Below, in pieces: positions 35,361-43,634 of a stretch of DNA of 64,000 nt; positions within the stretch are counted from its first letter, which is position 1, and each line of letters starts with the position of its first letter. The notes below the pieces were generated by a model. The model worked only from the letters and a program-made list of their open reading frames with translations, was not told the DNA's origin and searched no databases. The stretch comes from JAPHTQ01 sp050299175. GTDB lineage: Bacteria > Pseudomonadota > Gammaproteobacteria > Thiohalomonadales > Thiohalomonadaceae. Position numbers and translations under genes: made by a program. Location: assembly GCA_050299175.1 (NCBI GenBank), contig JBNKVM010000009.1:1-64000 (forward strand), written 5' to 3'.

Positions 35361-36272
35361 TTACTTATCCACTATTGAACCAATTTCCTCACAACATATC
35401 CTTTCCGTTACTTCCAGCAACTGTTTTACCCTTGGGGCGAGGTATTCCACGTCGCCCCAGTAGACGATGAAGTCTTTCTGGTAACGGGCGCCGATGTAGG
35501 CGCGGTCGAGCAGGTTGAAATACTCTTCCTCTTCTTTGGTGTCGTTGGGGAAGATGTCGCGGAAGACCGGGCCGAACTCGGCTGCCTCATCCCCCAGTAT
35601 TGCCAGCATGTGTTCATGAGGGCAGTAGCTGGTAAAGACCAGCAGGATCGCTTTGTAGGCGGATTCGGTGGCTTGGTTGAGATTGAATATGGCTAGATGT
35701 GGATTGCCTTTTCCTGTGTAGAACTCGTGTCCCTCATAGAAATCTTTGGCTCTTAAATACCAATAATCAAAATCGGCCTGTGCCAGCTTCTGCTTTTCTT
35801 CCGCCGTGAGTTCACGCGGTTCGGCCAGGCCGAATTCCTCGGTGTTGTAGAGCATCCGACCTTCGCGCTTGATGTCGAGGAAGAAGTAGCGCCCCTCACC
35901 GAGTTGCTGGTTGATGTCTTCGATGTCGTGGACGATAGGGCTGGTTTTGGCGGAGAGGTCGAGGGCGAAGAGGGTGTCTTTTATTTCCCGTTCGAAGCTG
36001 GCATCGGTCGGTTCACGGGTGATAACCAGAATATCGTAGTCGGAGGCGTGACCGGACCAGCGCTTTTTCGGCAGGTCCTTCTCCTCTTTCCAGTCGCCGC
36101 GGGCGTAGCTGCCGTAGAGGATCACCATCTCTACCCCTTCCCGGTTACCGAGGGTTTTGGCGATCTGTTCCAGCTCCCGCTGTTTTTCCTTAGGTAGGTG
36201 GAGGATGTCGGTACGCATCTTCTCGTGTGTGTCCCTTGTCTCGTCGAGGCTGTATGGGCTGTAGCGGCTCAT
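35361..36272 (-). CDS. nucleotidyltransferase (MNT) and HEPN domain protein
   Basis: 303 aa from the ATG at 36272 (GGGAAG upstream; a frame to 36413 has no conservation and is not used). Residues about 45-110 are a minimal nucleotidyltransferase: ILYGSYARGDW and SDYDILVITRE provide the GS and DxD active-site elements, with an unusually long insert between them (about 20 residues). Residues about 165-290 form a HEPN domain (HLAIFNLNQATESAYKAILL, YCPHEH, LLDRAYIGARYQKDF). Such MNT-HEPN proteins act as nucleotidyltransferases that modify protein or small molecules, some in toxin-antitoxin systems. It is the upstream gene of the pair with the RNxxxH protein. Confidence 0.75.
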   Translation of the reverse strand: MSRYSPYSLDETRDTHEKMRTDILHLPKEKQRELEQIAKTLGNREGVEMVILYGSYARGDWKEEKDLPKKRWSGHASDYDILVITREPTDASFEREIKDTLFALDLSAKTSPIVHDIEDINQQLGEGRYFFLDIKREGRMLYNTEEFGLAEPRELTAEEKQKLAQADFDYWYLRAKDFYEGHEFYTGKGNPHLAIFNLNQATESAYKAILLVFTSYCPHEHMLAILGDEAAEFGPVFRDIFPNDTKEEEEYFNLLDRAYIGARYQKDFIVYWGDVEYLAPRVKQLLEVTERICCEEIGSIVDK

Positions 36273-36388
36273 ATCAAAACTTCCCTGTGCAGCATGATGA
36301 TGGTGGCCCCGATGCTCCTTGCTGGGCCGAATACCCATATTAAGTAGGATAGGGGCTGTGGAGTCAACTGTGCGGTGTGTGTCGACGG

Positions 36389-36820
36389 TCAGGTATCGTT
36401 CAACAACCCCCATTCAAGCGCCTGTGCCTGGTTTTCGAAGATCGCCATGGCGGTACTCATACGTTTGAAGCCGAGTTTTTTGTAGAAGGCTTCTTTCCCG
36501 GGCTTGGCGTAGAGGATGATCTTCCTGTGCCCGGTGGAGAGTTCGACGAGTTTTGCGACAATCTCCCTGCCTAGCCCGTGGCCCTGGTACTCGGGGAGTA
36601 TCGCCACATCGCAGAGATAGGAGCAGTCTACGCCATCGGCCAGAGCACGACCGACGCCGACGAGCTTTTCTTCATCGAACACAAAGCATTTGAACATGCT
36701 GTTGCTGAATGCTTTCTCCAGGGCGGCAGGGTCTTTGTCGCCGAGTGGCGCGGCCTTATAGAGCGCCGACAGCTCGTGCCAGTCGATGTCGTCCTGGGTG
36801 TAGTGCCATGAAAATTCCAT
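36389..36820 (-). CDS. GNAT family N-acetyltransferase
   Basis: A 143-aa acyltransferase of the GCN5 superfamily. The acetyl-CoA pyrophosphate-binding motif is ILPEYQGHGLGREIVAKL, preceded by the central strand YLCDVAILP; the C-terminal FYKKLGFKRMSTAMAIFE is the typical GNAT end. Substrate is unknown. Same strand as the neighbouring DUF1304 gene (19 bp upstream), so they may be cotranscribed. Confidence 0.85.
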   Translation of the reverse strand: MEFSWHYTQDDIDWHELSALYKAAPLGDKDPAALEKAFSNSMFKCFVFDEEKLVGVGRALADGVDCSYLCDVAILPEYQGHGLGREIVAKLVELSTGHRKIILYAKPGKEAFYKKLGFKRMSTAMAIFENQAQALEWGLLNDT

Positions 36821-36839
36821 AGATATCTGTAGTCCTAAT

Positions 36840-37205
36840 TCATATTGCCCGTGAGAATAAAACCAGTGTCAGGCCGATAGCGGCCGGTAGTGCCTGGATG
36901 AAGAGTATCTTCCTGCTGGCAGTCAGTGCACCGTAGATTCCGGCGATAATGACGCAAAGGAGAAAGAAGATTTTGAATTCTGTGCCTTCCGCTCCCTGAT
37001 ATATGCCCCATGCCAATCCTGCGGCGAGAAAGCCATTGTACAGGCCCTGGTTCGCCGCCATCACTTTTGTCGCAGCAGCCTTCTCTTTGGTTAAATTGAA
37101 GGCCTTCATCCCCACCGGTTTATCCCATAGAAACATTTCGAGTACCAGAAAATAAGTGTGCAGAATGGCAACGAGGATAATGACGGTATTTGTAAATATT
37201 GTCAT
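36840..37205 (-). CDS. DUF1304 family membrane protein
   Basis: A 121-aa protein with four predicted membrane helices (MTIFTNTVIILVAILHTYF; GLYNGFLAAGLAWGIY; IFFLLCVIIAGIYG; LFIQALPAAIGLTLVLF), the DUF1304 layout. Ala-rich helix NLTKEKAAATKVMAANQ lies between TM1 and TM2. The ATG at 37205 has AAGGA upstream; a longer start at 37238 would overlap the stop of the neighbour. Function unknown. It follows the DUF4386 gene with a 29-bp gap. Confidence 0.8.
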   Translation of the reverse strand: MTIFTNTVIILVAILHTYFLVLEMFLWDKPVGMKAFNLTKEKAAATKVMAANQGLYNGFLAAGLAWGIYQGAEGTEFKIFFLLCVIIAGIYGALTASRKILFIQALPAAIGLTLVLFSRAI

Positions 37206-37234
37206 GGACGTTTTCCTTACCTGAATTACGCGTA

Positions 37235-37936
37235 TCAATTAATGGATTTTGCGCCTTTTATCAACAGCCATAAAGCAAACGACAGTTCGGCCACAAGAGG
37301 AATGATATAGAACGGCTCTATGATTGAAACGTATTCAGGTGCCAGGAATCTGATATAGCTACCAGCGAGGTAGACGGACGCAGCTGCCTGTAGCCCATAA
37401 CCCAGAATGGAAGGAAATATCATGGATCTGATAATCAGGTAACCAAGAATGAAATTGGAGACAGCAAAGAACAACAGTCCCAGATCATAACCATGGCTGT
37501 GCATATCAAGAAGTAGCATTATTTGTGCGTGAAGTTGACTTGTTTCGAGTAGTGAACCGGCATCATTTCCATTCAGCAGCAGCATGACAGCGTAGTAGTT
37601 GAGCAGATTCATTCCCAATATGGCAGCCTGAATCAGCCGAAAGGCTGCAGCAGTAATGGCCAGCGTTTTGTTAATGGACTTAAACAGTGAATAAAACAAT
37701 ACGGCAATAGCAACATCGCACAGCAACATAATGGAGTCGGCGAGGAATCCCATCCTGAAAAGTGGCTGAGATGTCATAATATTGGTGGTCGTTGCTGCAG
37801 CGTCACCAGGGACAATCAAGCTTCCGCGGATCACTACTTCGCTGGAGATGCCGAATACAATGATGAGCAGGTAGAGAACTCCGGCGATCCTTGCATAATG
37901 TAATAACGAAGCAGTGCTGTCAGTGGCATTAGTCAT
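37235..37936 (-). CDS. DUF4386 domain-containing membrane protein
   Basis: 233 aa with about six membrane helices. The DUF4386 pattern is seen in the N-terminal YARIAGVLYLLIIVFGISSE and the following extracytoplasmic loop, then LADSIMLLCDVAIAVLFYSLFK and helices up to FYIIPLVAELSFALWLLIKG. Function is not known; homologues often sit beside other small membrane proteins or regulators. First gene of a leftward group (DUF4386-DUF1304-GNAT). Composition is more AT-rich than the housekeeping genes but less so than the HEPN-like gene. Confidence 0.8.
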   Translation of the reverse strand: MTNATDSTASLLHYARIAGVLYLLIIVFGISSEVVIRGSLIVPGDAAATTTNIMTSQPLFRMGFLADSIMLLCDVAIAVLFYSLFKSINKTLAITAAAFRLIQAAILGMNLLNYYAVMLLLNGNDAGSLLETSQLHAQIMLLLDMHSHGYDLGLLFFAVSNFILGYLIIRSMIFPSILGYGLQAAASVYLAGSYIRFLAPEYVSIIEPFYIIPLVAELSFALWLLIKGAKSIN

Positions 37937-38141
37937 TTCATTGCTCCCATGAAATTCTGCGGCGTGCTTTTTGCTACTTTATCGTGTGCACGACAGGTCG
38001 TTGTTGTCTTTAGCTGATATATACACGATTGTCGCTTTTACAACATCCCTCTACAGCTTAACCCTTTGATTGATAGTGTTTTTGCGTTGGCACTACTCTT
38101 GCTGCTCAAGCATGAATAGTAAGGCAGGAACGGCAAAACGT

Positions 38142-39476
38142 ATGAAAACCTATCTCGACTGGTCAGCCTACAAAGAATCTGGCATGGGTGATGCCTATGC
38201 CGATATTCCCAAACAGGGCGGCGATTTTGCCAAAGCGGTGGCGGTCTGTATCAGCTCGCGTCAATGCGAGACCAAGGGCAAAGGCGTGATGTGTCCCAGT
38301 TACCGTGTGAGTGACAACCCGATGTTTTCGACGGGTGGACGTGTGCGTTTGTTGAAGGCGTTGCTCAATGGTGAGTTGCCGCTGGACGATGCGGAACTGG
38401 CAGAGGCGATGGAGCTATGCCTCGGCTGCAAGGGGTGCAAGCGGGAGTGTGAAAACAGCGTCGACATGGCGCAGATCAAGATCGAATATCTCGCACAACG
38501 CTATGCGACCAAAACACCTTCCTTACGTACCCGTCTCTTTGCCCATACACCGCGATGGTTGCATCGTCTGCCGTGGCTGAAGAATCTGGTGCGGTGGCGT
38601 AACCGTTTTTCTGTACTCGCGTGGTTGGGCGATCTGATTATCGGGGTCACAGCAGGTCGGCGTTTACCCGAGGCCGCAGAAGAATCATTCACTACACAGA
38701 ACACCAGTGGTGTCACTGGTACACAGGAAGTTGTGCTATTCGTCGATACCTTCAGTCACCACTATGATCCGCAGATCGCCGAAGCTGCTGTGACGGTACT
38801 TAACCGAGCCGGTTATCGTGTCATCGTTGCAGCGCCGGATGCGGAAACCTCCGAGCCGCAACGACCGCTCTGTTGCGGCCGTAGTTATTTGGCTCACGGT
38901 ATGGTGCAAGAGGCACGGGCAGAGGCTGAGCGTACACTCAGGGTACTAACGCCCTATGCGGAAGCAGGACTGAGTATCGTGGGATTAGAACCGGCCTGCC
39001 TTTTGGCAATCCGTGATGACTACCGTGCCATGCATCTCGGTGATGCGGTGGAAACCGTGGCAGCACAGGCCATTCTGTTCGAAGAGTTTATCGTTCGTGA
39101 AGAGAAGGCCGGACGTTTCAAGCTTAAATTGAAACCACTGTCATTGACGGAGAAGTTACTGGTGCACGGTCACTGCCATCAAAAAGCAGTCGGCGCAATG
39201 AAATCGATGCGCCGAGTATTGAAGTTAATTCCCGAGCTGGAGTTTGAGCTTATCGAGGCCTCCTGTTGTGGTATGGGCGGCAGCTTTGGCCTGGAAAGTG
39301 AGCACACCGAAATGGCAACGGCGATGGCTGAGGATAGTTTGCTACCGACGATTCGTGCTAATGCCAACTCACCACTGCTGGCGAATGGTTTCTCTTGCCG
39401 TGAACAGATTGTGGAAGGTAGCGGACGCCGTCCGAAACATCTGGCCGAGCTACTGTGCGAGTCTAGTGAAGACTAG
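38142..39476 (+). CDS. stand-alone (Fe-S)-binding CCG-domain protein
   Basis: 444 aa from the ATG at 38142 (an in-frame ATG at 38112 is an alternative). It corresponds to the C-terminal half of long FAD-binding/Fe-S dehydrogenases: MGDAYADIPKQGGDFAKAVAVC, first iron-sulfur region CISSRQC...CPSYR (spacing unlike CxxCxxC), second CLGCKGCKRECENSV with CxxCxxCxxxC, then two CCG domains (LCCGRSYLAHG and SCCGMGGSFG) as in GlpC, HdrB and LldE. It is therefore an electron-transfer subunit that would need a separate FAD subunit, not present beside it. It ends with a 4-bp stop-codon overlap with the convergent ppsR gene. Confidence 0.75.
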   Translation: MKTYLDWSAYKESGMGDAYADIPKQGGDFAKAVAVCISSRQCETKGKGVMCPSYRVSDNPMFSTGGRVRLLKALLNGELPLDDAELAEAMELCLGCKGCKRECENSVDMAQIKIEYLAQRYATKTPSLRTRLFAHTPRWLHRLPWLKNLVRWRNRFSVLAWLGDLIIGVTAGRRLPEAAEESFTTQNTSGVTGTQEVVLFVDTFSHHYDPQIAEAAVTVLNRAGYRVIVAAPDAETSEPQRPLCCGRSYLAHGMVQEARAEAERTLRVLTPYAEAGLSIVGLEPACLLAIRDDYRAMHLGDAVETVAAQAILFEEFIVREEKAGRFKLKLKPLSLTEKLLVHGHCHQKAVGAMKSMRRVLKLIPELEFELIEASCCGMGGSFGLESEHTEMATAMAEDSLLPTIRANANSPLLANGFSCREQIVEGSGRRPKHLAELLCESSED

Positions 39477-40342
39477 CCGTAGAGGCGGCGCTTAAGTCCG
39501 GTCTGTTGTAACAGAGTGGCGGCGATCTCTTCGATGGAGACGGCGCTGGTATCGAGGAAGGGAATATTTTCTGCGCGGAACATCCCTTCTGCTGCGCGGA
39601 CTTCATAGCGGCACTGTTTGACTGAAGCATAGTTGCTGTCGGGGCGGCGTTCACTGCGGATCTGTTGCAGTCGTTCCGGGGCAATGGTGAGGCCGAAGAG
39701 TTTTTCACGATACGGACGCAGGCATTCGGGCAGGCGATCCGATTCCAGATCTTCTTCAATGAGCGGATAGTTGGCGGCGCGAATGCCGTATTGCAGTGCC
39801 AAGTAGAGGCTGGTTGGCGTTTTACCGGAGCGGGAGACGCCGACCAGGATAACTTCTGCGTGCGGGTAGTCGCGCAGGGTGTTGCCGTCGTCGCTACCCA
39901 TAGCGAAGTTAACTGCATCGATACGTGATTTGTAATCGGAGTAGACGCCCATGCCGTGAGAACGTCCTACCGCGTGGGCCGAGTGGATACCGAGTTCGAG
40001 TTCCAGTGGATTGATAAAGGCATCGAAGAAATCGAACAGCATGCCGTCACTGGTATCGATGATCTCACGGACTTCTTCGTTGAGCAGGGTGCTGAACAAC
40101 AGAGGCTTAGCGCCGTCTCTTATTGCCGCATCGTTAATCCGTGCCACCGCATTTTGTGCCTTCTCCAGCGTATCGAGGAAGGCCATGGTGGTTTTCTGGA
40201 ACTCCACCCCTTCAAACTGGGTGAGCAGACTGTGCCCCAGTGTCTCGGCGGTGATACCGGTACGGTCAGAGAGGAAAAAGACGGATCGTTTCACAGGCTC
40301 GCCTAGCTGCTCCACAAGTGAAAGGTTCTTACGTGCGTTCAC
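39473..40342 (-). CDS. ppsR: PEP synthase regulatory protein (bifunctional kinase/pyrophosphorylase)
   Basis: DUF299/PSRP protein, 289 aa, that inactivates PEP synthase by ADP-dependent phosphorylation of the active-site Thr and reactivates it by Pi-dependent removal. Signatures: FFLSDRTGITAETLGHSLL at the N-terminus, the P-loop GVSRSGKTPTS near residue 165, and YPLIEEDLESDRLPECL. The start is at 40342 with standard length. It lies downstream of ppsA2 on the same strand with 84 bp containing a 12-bp hairpin between them, so it may be transcribed with or after ppsA2. Two PpsA targets are present in the window, both with the Thr-Cys-His motif. Confidence 0.94.
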   Translation of the reverse strand: MNARKNLSLVEQLGEPVKRSVFFLSDRTGITAETLGHSLLTQFEGVEFQKTTMAFLDTLEKAQNAVARINDAAIRDGAKPLLFSTLLNEEVREIIDTSDGMLFDFFDAFINPLELELGIHSAHAVGRSHGMGVYSDYKSRIDAVNFAMGSDDGNTLRDYPHAEVILVGVSRSGKTPTSLYLALQYGIRAANYPLIEEDLESDRLPECLRPYREKLFGLTIAPERLQQIRSERRPDSNYASVKQCRYEVRAAEGMFRAENIPFLDTSAVSIEEIAATLLQQTGLKRRLYG

Positions 40343-40383
40343 AATGCCACTACCGTGTGTTCGTCGTCAATCATGCAAATCAA

Positions 40384-40413
40384 GCAAAGGGATACAAAAT
40401 CGTATCCCTTTGC
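40384..40413 (-). terminator. 12-bp perfect hairpin between ppsA2 and ppsR
   Basis: Arms GCAAAGGGATAC (40384-40395) and GTATCCCTTTGC (40402-40413) pair perfectly with a 6-nt loop. It follows the ppsA2 stop on the minus strand but lacks a strong T run (TTGATTTGC), so it may attenuate rather than fully end transcription into ppsR. Confidence 0.55.
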
Positions 40414-40426
40414 GTTGATATTGCGT

Positions 40427-42793
40427 TTACTTCTGACCGGCGAGGAACAGCCCTGTTTCGACTACCGTATCCGGGTTGAGGGAGATGCTACTGATCTGCT
40501 GCTCCAGCAACCACTTCGCCAGATCCGGATGGTCGGAAGGACCCTGACCGCAGATTCCGACATACTTGTCCTGCTTGCGGCAGGCCGCGATAGCCATGGA
40601 GAGCATCTTCAATACCGCCGGGTCGCGTTCGTCGAAGGATTCGGCGATCAGACCGGAGTCACGATCCAGACCCAGGGTGAGCTGGGTCATGTCGTTGGAG
40701 CCGATGGAGAAGCCGTCGAAGTATTCGAGGAACTCATCAGCCATCACCGCGTTGGAAGGGATTTCGCACATCATAATGATACGCAGACCGTTCTCACCGC
40801 GCTTGAGGCCGTTGGCCGCCAGCAGTTCGGTGACACCTTTCGCTTCCGCAAGCGTGCGTACGAAGGGCACCATGATCTCGACATTGGTGAGGCCCATCTC
40901 GTCACGCACTTTCTTCAGTGCGCGGCACTCCAGCTCAAAGCAGGGGCGGAAGCTCTCAGAGATGTAACGCGCGGTACCGCGGAAACCGATCATCGGATTC
41001 TCTTCATGCGGCTCGTAGTTCTCACCGCCGATCAGGTTGGCATATTCGTTCGATTTAAAATCGGACATGCGAACAATCACCGGTGTGCCGTGGAAGGCGG
41101 CAGCAAGGGTGCTGATGCCTTCGACGATCTTCTCGACGTAGAAATCGACCGGGCTGGCGTAGGCAGCGGTATGTTTGGCGATGATCGATTTTAGTTCGTC
41201 GTTCTGCTTATCGAATTCCAGCAGCGCTTTCGGGTGGATACCGATCATGCGGTTGATGATGAATTCCATCCGCGCCAGGCCTACACCGGCATTGGGAATG
41301 CTGGCGAAGTCGAAGGCGCGATCCGGGTTGCCGACGTTCATCATGATCTTCACCGGCAGTTTCGGCAGTTCACCGGCATCGGAGCGGGTGACATCAAACT
41401 CAAGGATGCCGTCGTAGATGTAGCCGGTGTCACCCTCAGCACAGGAGACGGTCACTTTCTCGCCGTTGGCGATGGTGCTGGTGGCGTCGCCGCAACCGAC
41501 CACTGCCGGGATACCCAGTTCGCGGGCGATGATCGCCGCGTGACAGGTACGGCCGCCACGGTTGGTGACGATGGCCGAGGCACGCTTCATCACCGGTTCC
41601 CAATCGGGGTCGGTCATATCGGTGACCAGTACGTCTCCGGGCTGAACCTGATCCATCTCTGCGATGTTGTCGATCACGCGGGCGGGGCCGGTACCGATAC
41701 GTGCGCCGATAGCGCGACCGGTGCAACGGATATCGTCACCGCGCTTTTTCAGTTTGTAACGTTCGATAACTTTCTTGTCGTCCTGGCTCTTAACGGTTTC
41801 TGGACGGGCTTGCACGATGTAGAGCTTGCCGTCTTCGCCGTCGAGTGCCCATTCGATATCCATCGGACGCTGGTAGTGCTTTTCGATCAGCATCGCCTGA
41901 TTGGCCAGATCTTCGATCTGTTTGTCGTTGAGGCAGTAACGCAGACGATCTGCTTCGTCGACATCAACGGTTTTGATGGTACGACCGACTTTGGTGGCAT
42001 CGTCGTGAATCATCTTGATTGCTTTGCTACCCAGAGTACGGCGCAGCACCGCCGGTTTACCTGCTTCCAGGGTGGCTTTGTGCACGTAGAACTCATCCGG
42101 GTTAACCGCGCCCTGAACCACCGCTTCACCGAGACCGTAGGCGCCGGTGATCAACACCACGCCGCCGAAACCGGATTCGGTATCGAGGGTGAACATGACG
42201 CCGCTGGCAGCGATGTCACTGCGCACCATGCGCTGAATACCGGCGGAGAGTGCGACCTCGGCGTGCTCAAAACCTTTGTGTACGCGGTAGGAGATGGCGC
42301 GGTCGTTGTAGAGCGAAGCGAATACATGCTTCACCGCTTCCAGTACGTTTTCCTTGCCGCGGATGTTTAGGAAGGTCTCCTGCTGTCCGGCGAAGGAGGC
42401 ATCCGGCAGGTCTTCCGCGGTGGCGGAGGAACGTACCGCTACGGCGTGTTCGCCGTCTTTGCACAGATCGTCGTAGTGGGCGAGGATCGCCGCTTCCAGC
42501 GGAGCCGGGAAGGGTGTTTCGATGATCCAGTTACGGATGGTCTTGCCCGCTTCAACCAGCGCGTTAACGTCATCGACGTCGAGACGTGCCAGCAGGCCGT
42601 TGATCCGCTCGTCCAGGCGATCCTGACTGAGAAAGTCGCGGAAGGCGCTGGAGGTGGTAGCAAAACCGCCGGGAACGCTAACGCCGGCAGCGGCGAGATT
42701 GCTGATCATTTCACCGAGGGAGGCATTCTTGCCGCCCACGCGCATCACGTCTCCCATTCCCAGGGATTCAAAGCCGACAACGTACTCGTTCAT
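40427..42793 (-). CDS. ppsA: phosphoenolpyruvate synthase (copy 2)
   Basis: 788-aa PEP synthase from ATG 42793 (AAGGGGAG leader, the same leader as ppsA1; an ATG at 42853 overlapping the preceding stop as ATGA would give 808 aa). All family parts are present: VGGKNASLGEMISNLA, SSATAEDLPDASFAGQQET, phosphohistidine domain GGRTCHAAIIARELGIPAVVG, PEP-binding region MSDFKSNEYANLIGGENYEPHEENPM and catalytic Cys in VGICGQGPSDHPD. It lies at the 3' end of the rnf/nifJ block, just after nqrM-like. Together with pyruvate synthase this would move acetyl-CoA carbon to PEP, or PEP formation during growth on pyruvate. Confidence 0.96.
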   Translation of the reverse strand: MNEYVVGFESLGMGDVMRVGGKNASLGEMISNLAAAGVSVPGGFATTSSAFRDFLSQDRLDERINGLLARLDVDDVNALVEAGKTIRNWIIETPFPAPLEAAILAHYDDLCKDGEHAVAVRSSATAEDLPDASFAGQQETFLNIRGKENVLEAVKHVFASLYNDRAISYRVHKGFEHAEVALSAGIQRMVRSDIAASGVMFTLDTESGFGGVVLITGAYGLGEAVVQGAVNPDEFYVHKATLEAGKPAVLRRTLGSKAIKMIHDDATKVGRTIKTVDVDEADRLRYCLNDKQIEDLANQAMLIEKHYQRPMDIEWALDGEDGKLYIVQARPETVKSQDDKKVIERYKLKKRGDDIRCTGRAIGARIGTGPARVIDNIAEMDQVQPGDVLVTDMTDPDWEPVMKRASAIVTNRGGRTCHAAIIARELGIPAVVGCGDATSTIANGEKVTVSCAEGDTGYIYDGILEFDVTRSDAGELPKLPVKIMMNVGNPDRAFDFASIPNAGVGLARMEFIINRMIGIHPKALLEFDKQNDELKSIIAKHTAAYASPVDFYVEKIVEGISTLAAAFHGTPVIVRMSDFKSNEYANLIGGENYEPHEENPMIGFRGTARYISESFRPCFELECRALKKVRDEMGLTNVEIMVPFVRTLAEAKGVTELLAANGLKRGENGLRIIMMCEIPSNAVMADEFLEYFDGFSIGSNDMTQLTLGLDRDSGLIAESFDERDPAVLKMLSMAIAACRKQDKYVGICGQGPSDHPDLAKWLLEQQISSISLNPDTVVETGLFLAGQK

Positions 42794-42849
42794 GTTACTC
42801 CCCTTGTCACTCATAGCATTAGCCTGTTCGACAGGTATTGTTAAATCGC

Positions 42850-43053
42850 TCATTGCGGTGACTCCTTCTCTCGCTGACAACTGCCGCCGCCATGACAGCC
42901 GCAGCTCTTACCGCAACCACCACCCTCTTCGCGGGCAGGGCCAAATTCCGGATGACGTGCAGCAAAGGCACGTGCAATGTGTTGTACGCCAAGCCAACCT
43001 GCCATCAACAGCAGGATCGACGAAACGGCTATAAACATGTTGAGGATCATCAT
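42850..43053 (-). CDS. NqrM-like Cys-rich membrane protein in rnf cluster
   Basis: 67 aa: one membrane helix (MMILNMFIAVSSILLLMAGW) followed by a short Cys-rich tail (GGGCGKSCGCHGGGSC) ending in EKESPQ. This matches the small DUF539/NqrM family, the maturation factor proposed to deliver iron for the intramembrane iron centre of Na+-NQR. Here it follows rnfA with overlapping stop/start (TGATG). Because RnfA and RnfE carry the same paired intramembrane cysteines as NqrD/NqrE, a role in maturing the Rnf iron centre is likely. The stop overlaps an alternative ppsA2 start (ATGA). This small gene is easily missed. Confidence 0.7.
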   Translation of the reverse strand: MMILNMFIAVSSILLLMAGWLGVQHIARAFAARHPEFGPAREEGGGCGKSCGCHGGGSCQREKESPQ

Positions 43054-43634
43054 CAGCCCCCGATTCCGGCAAAGCCCATGAAGGTGAGCGAAAGCATCCC
43101 GGCGAGCATTAGACTCATCGCTGCGCCCTGACTGACACTGGGTACATTGGCCAGGTTAAGTCGCTCACGCAGTCCCGCCATTAACAGCAGCGCCAGGGTG
43201 AAACCACCGCCTGCGCCGAGGCTGTAAACGAAGGACTGTAACAGACTGTAGTCCTTAAAGGTCTGGAACAGGGCCAGACCGAGGATCGCGCAGTTGGTGG
43301 TGATCAGCGGCAGGAAAATACCCAGCGCACGGAACAGTGTCGGGCTGAATTTTTTCATCGTCATCTCGACCAGTTGCACCGCCGAGGCGATCACTGCGAT
43401 GAAGCTGATCAGGCGCAGGAATTCGATATCGAAGTGCACCAATACCAGATTGATAAACCAAGCGCAGAAGGAGCTGACCAGCATCACCAGCGCGGTAGCG
43501 ATACCCATCGGGATCGCGGTGTTGAGTTTGCCCGAGACGCCAAGAAACGGGCATAGGCCAAGGAACATGCTCAACACGAAGTTGTTGATCAGCAGCGCGT
43601 TAAGAAAAATGAAGGAGAGCGATTCAGTTGCCAC
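43053..43634 (-). CDS. rnfA: electron transport complex subunit RnfA
   Basis: 193 aa, the same length as E. coli RsxA. Starts at a GTG (43634) with GGAGG 7 bases upstream, inside the last codons of rnfE (11-bp overlap); upstream in-frame sequence is the antisense-like reading of rnfE and is not coding. Six membrane segments, with the paired intramembrane cysteines in MFLGLCPFLGVSGK and TTNCAILGLAL that coordinate an iron-sulfur centre at the membrane midplane in Rnf/NQR structures. Forms a heterodimer with RnfE. The stop TGA overlaps the nqrM-like start. Confidence 0.93.
   Translation of the reverse strand: MATESLSFIFLNALLINNFVLSMFLGLCPFLGVSGKLNTAIPMGIATALVMLVSSFCAWFINLVLVHFDIEFLRLISFIAVIASAVQLVEMTMKKFSPTLFRALGIFLPLITTNCAILGLALFQTFKDYSLLQSFVYSLGAGGGFTLALLLMAGLRERLNLANVPSVSQGAAMSLMLAGMLSLTFMGFAGIGG

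Noticed and set aside
41234..42370. 378-aa plus-strand open frame inside ppsA2
   Set aside because: It opposes the conserved PEP synthase reading and shows no recognisable domain.
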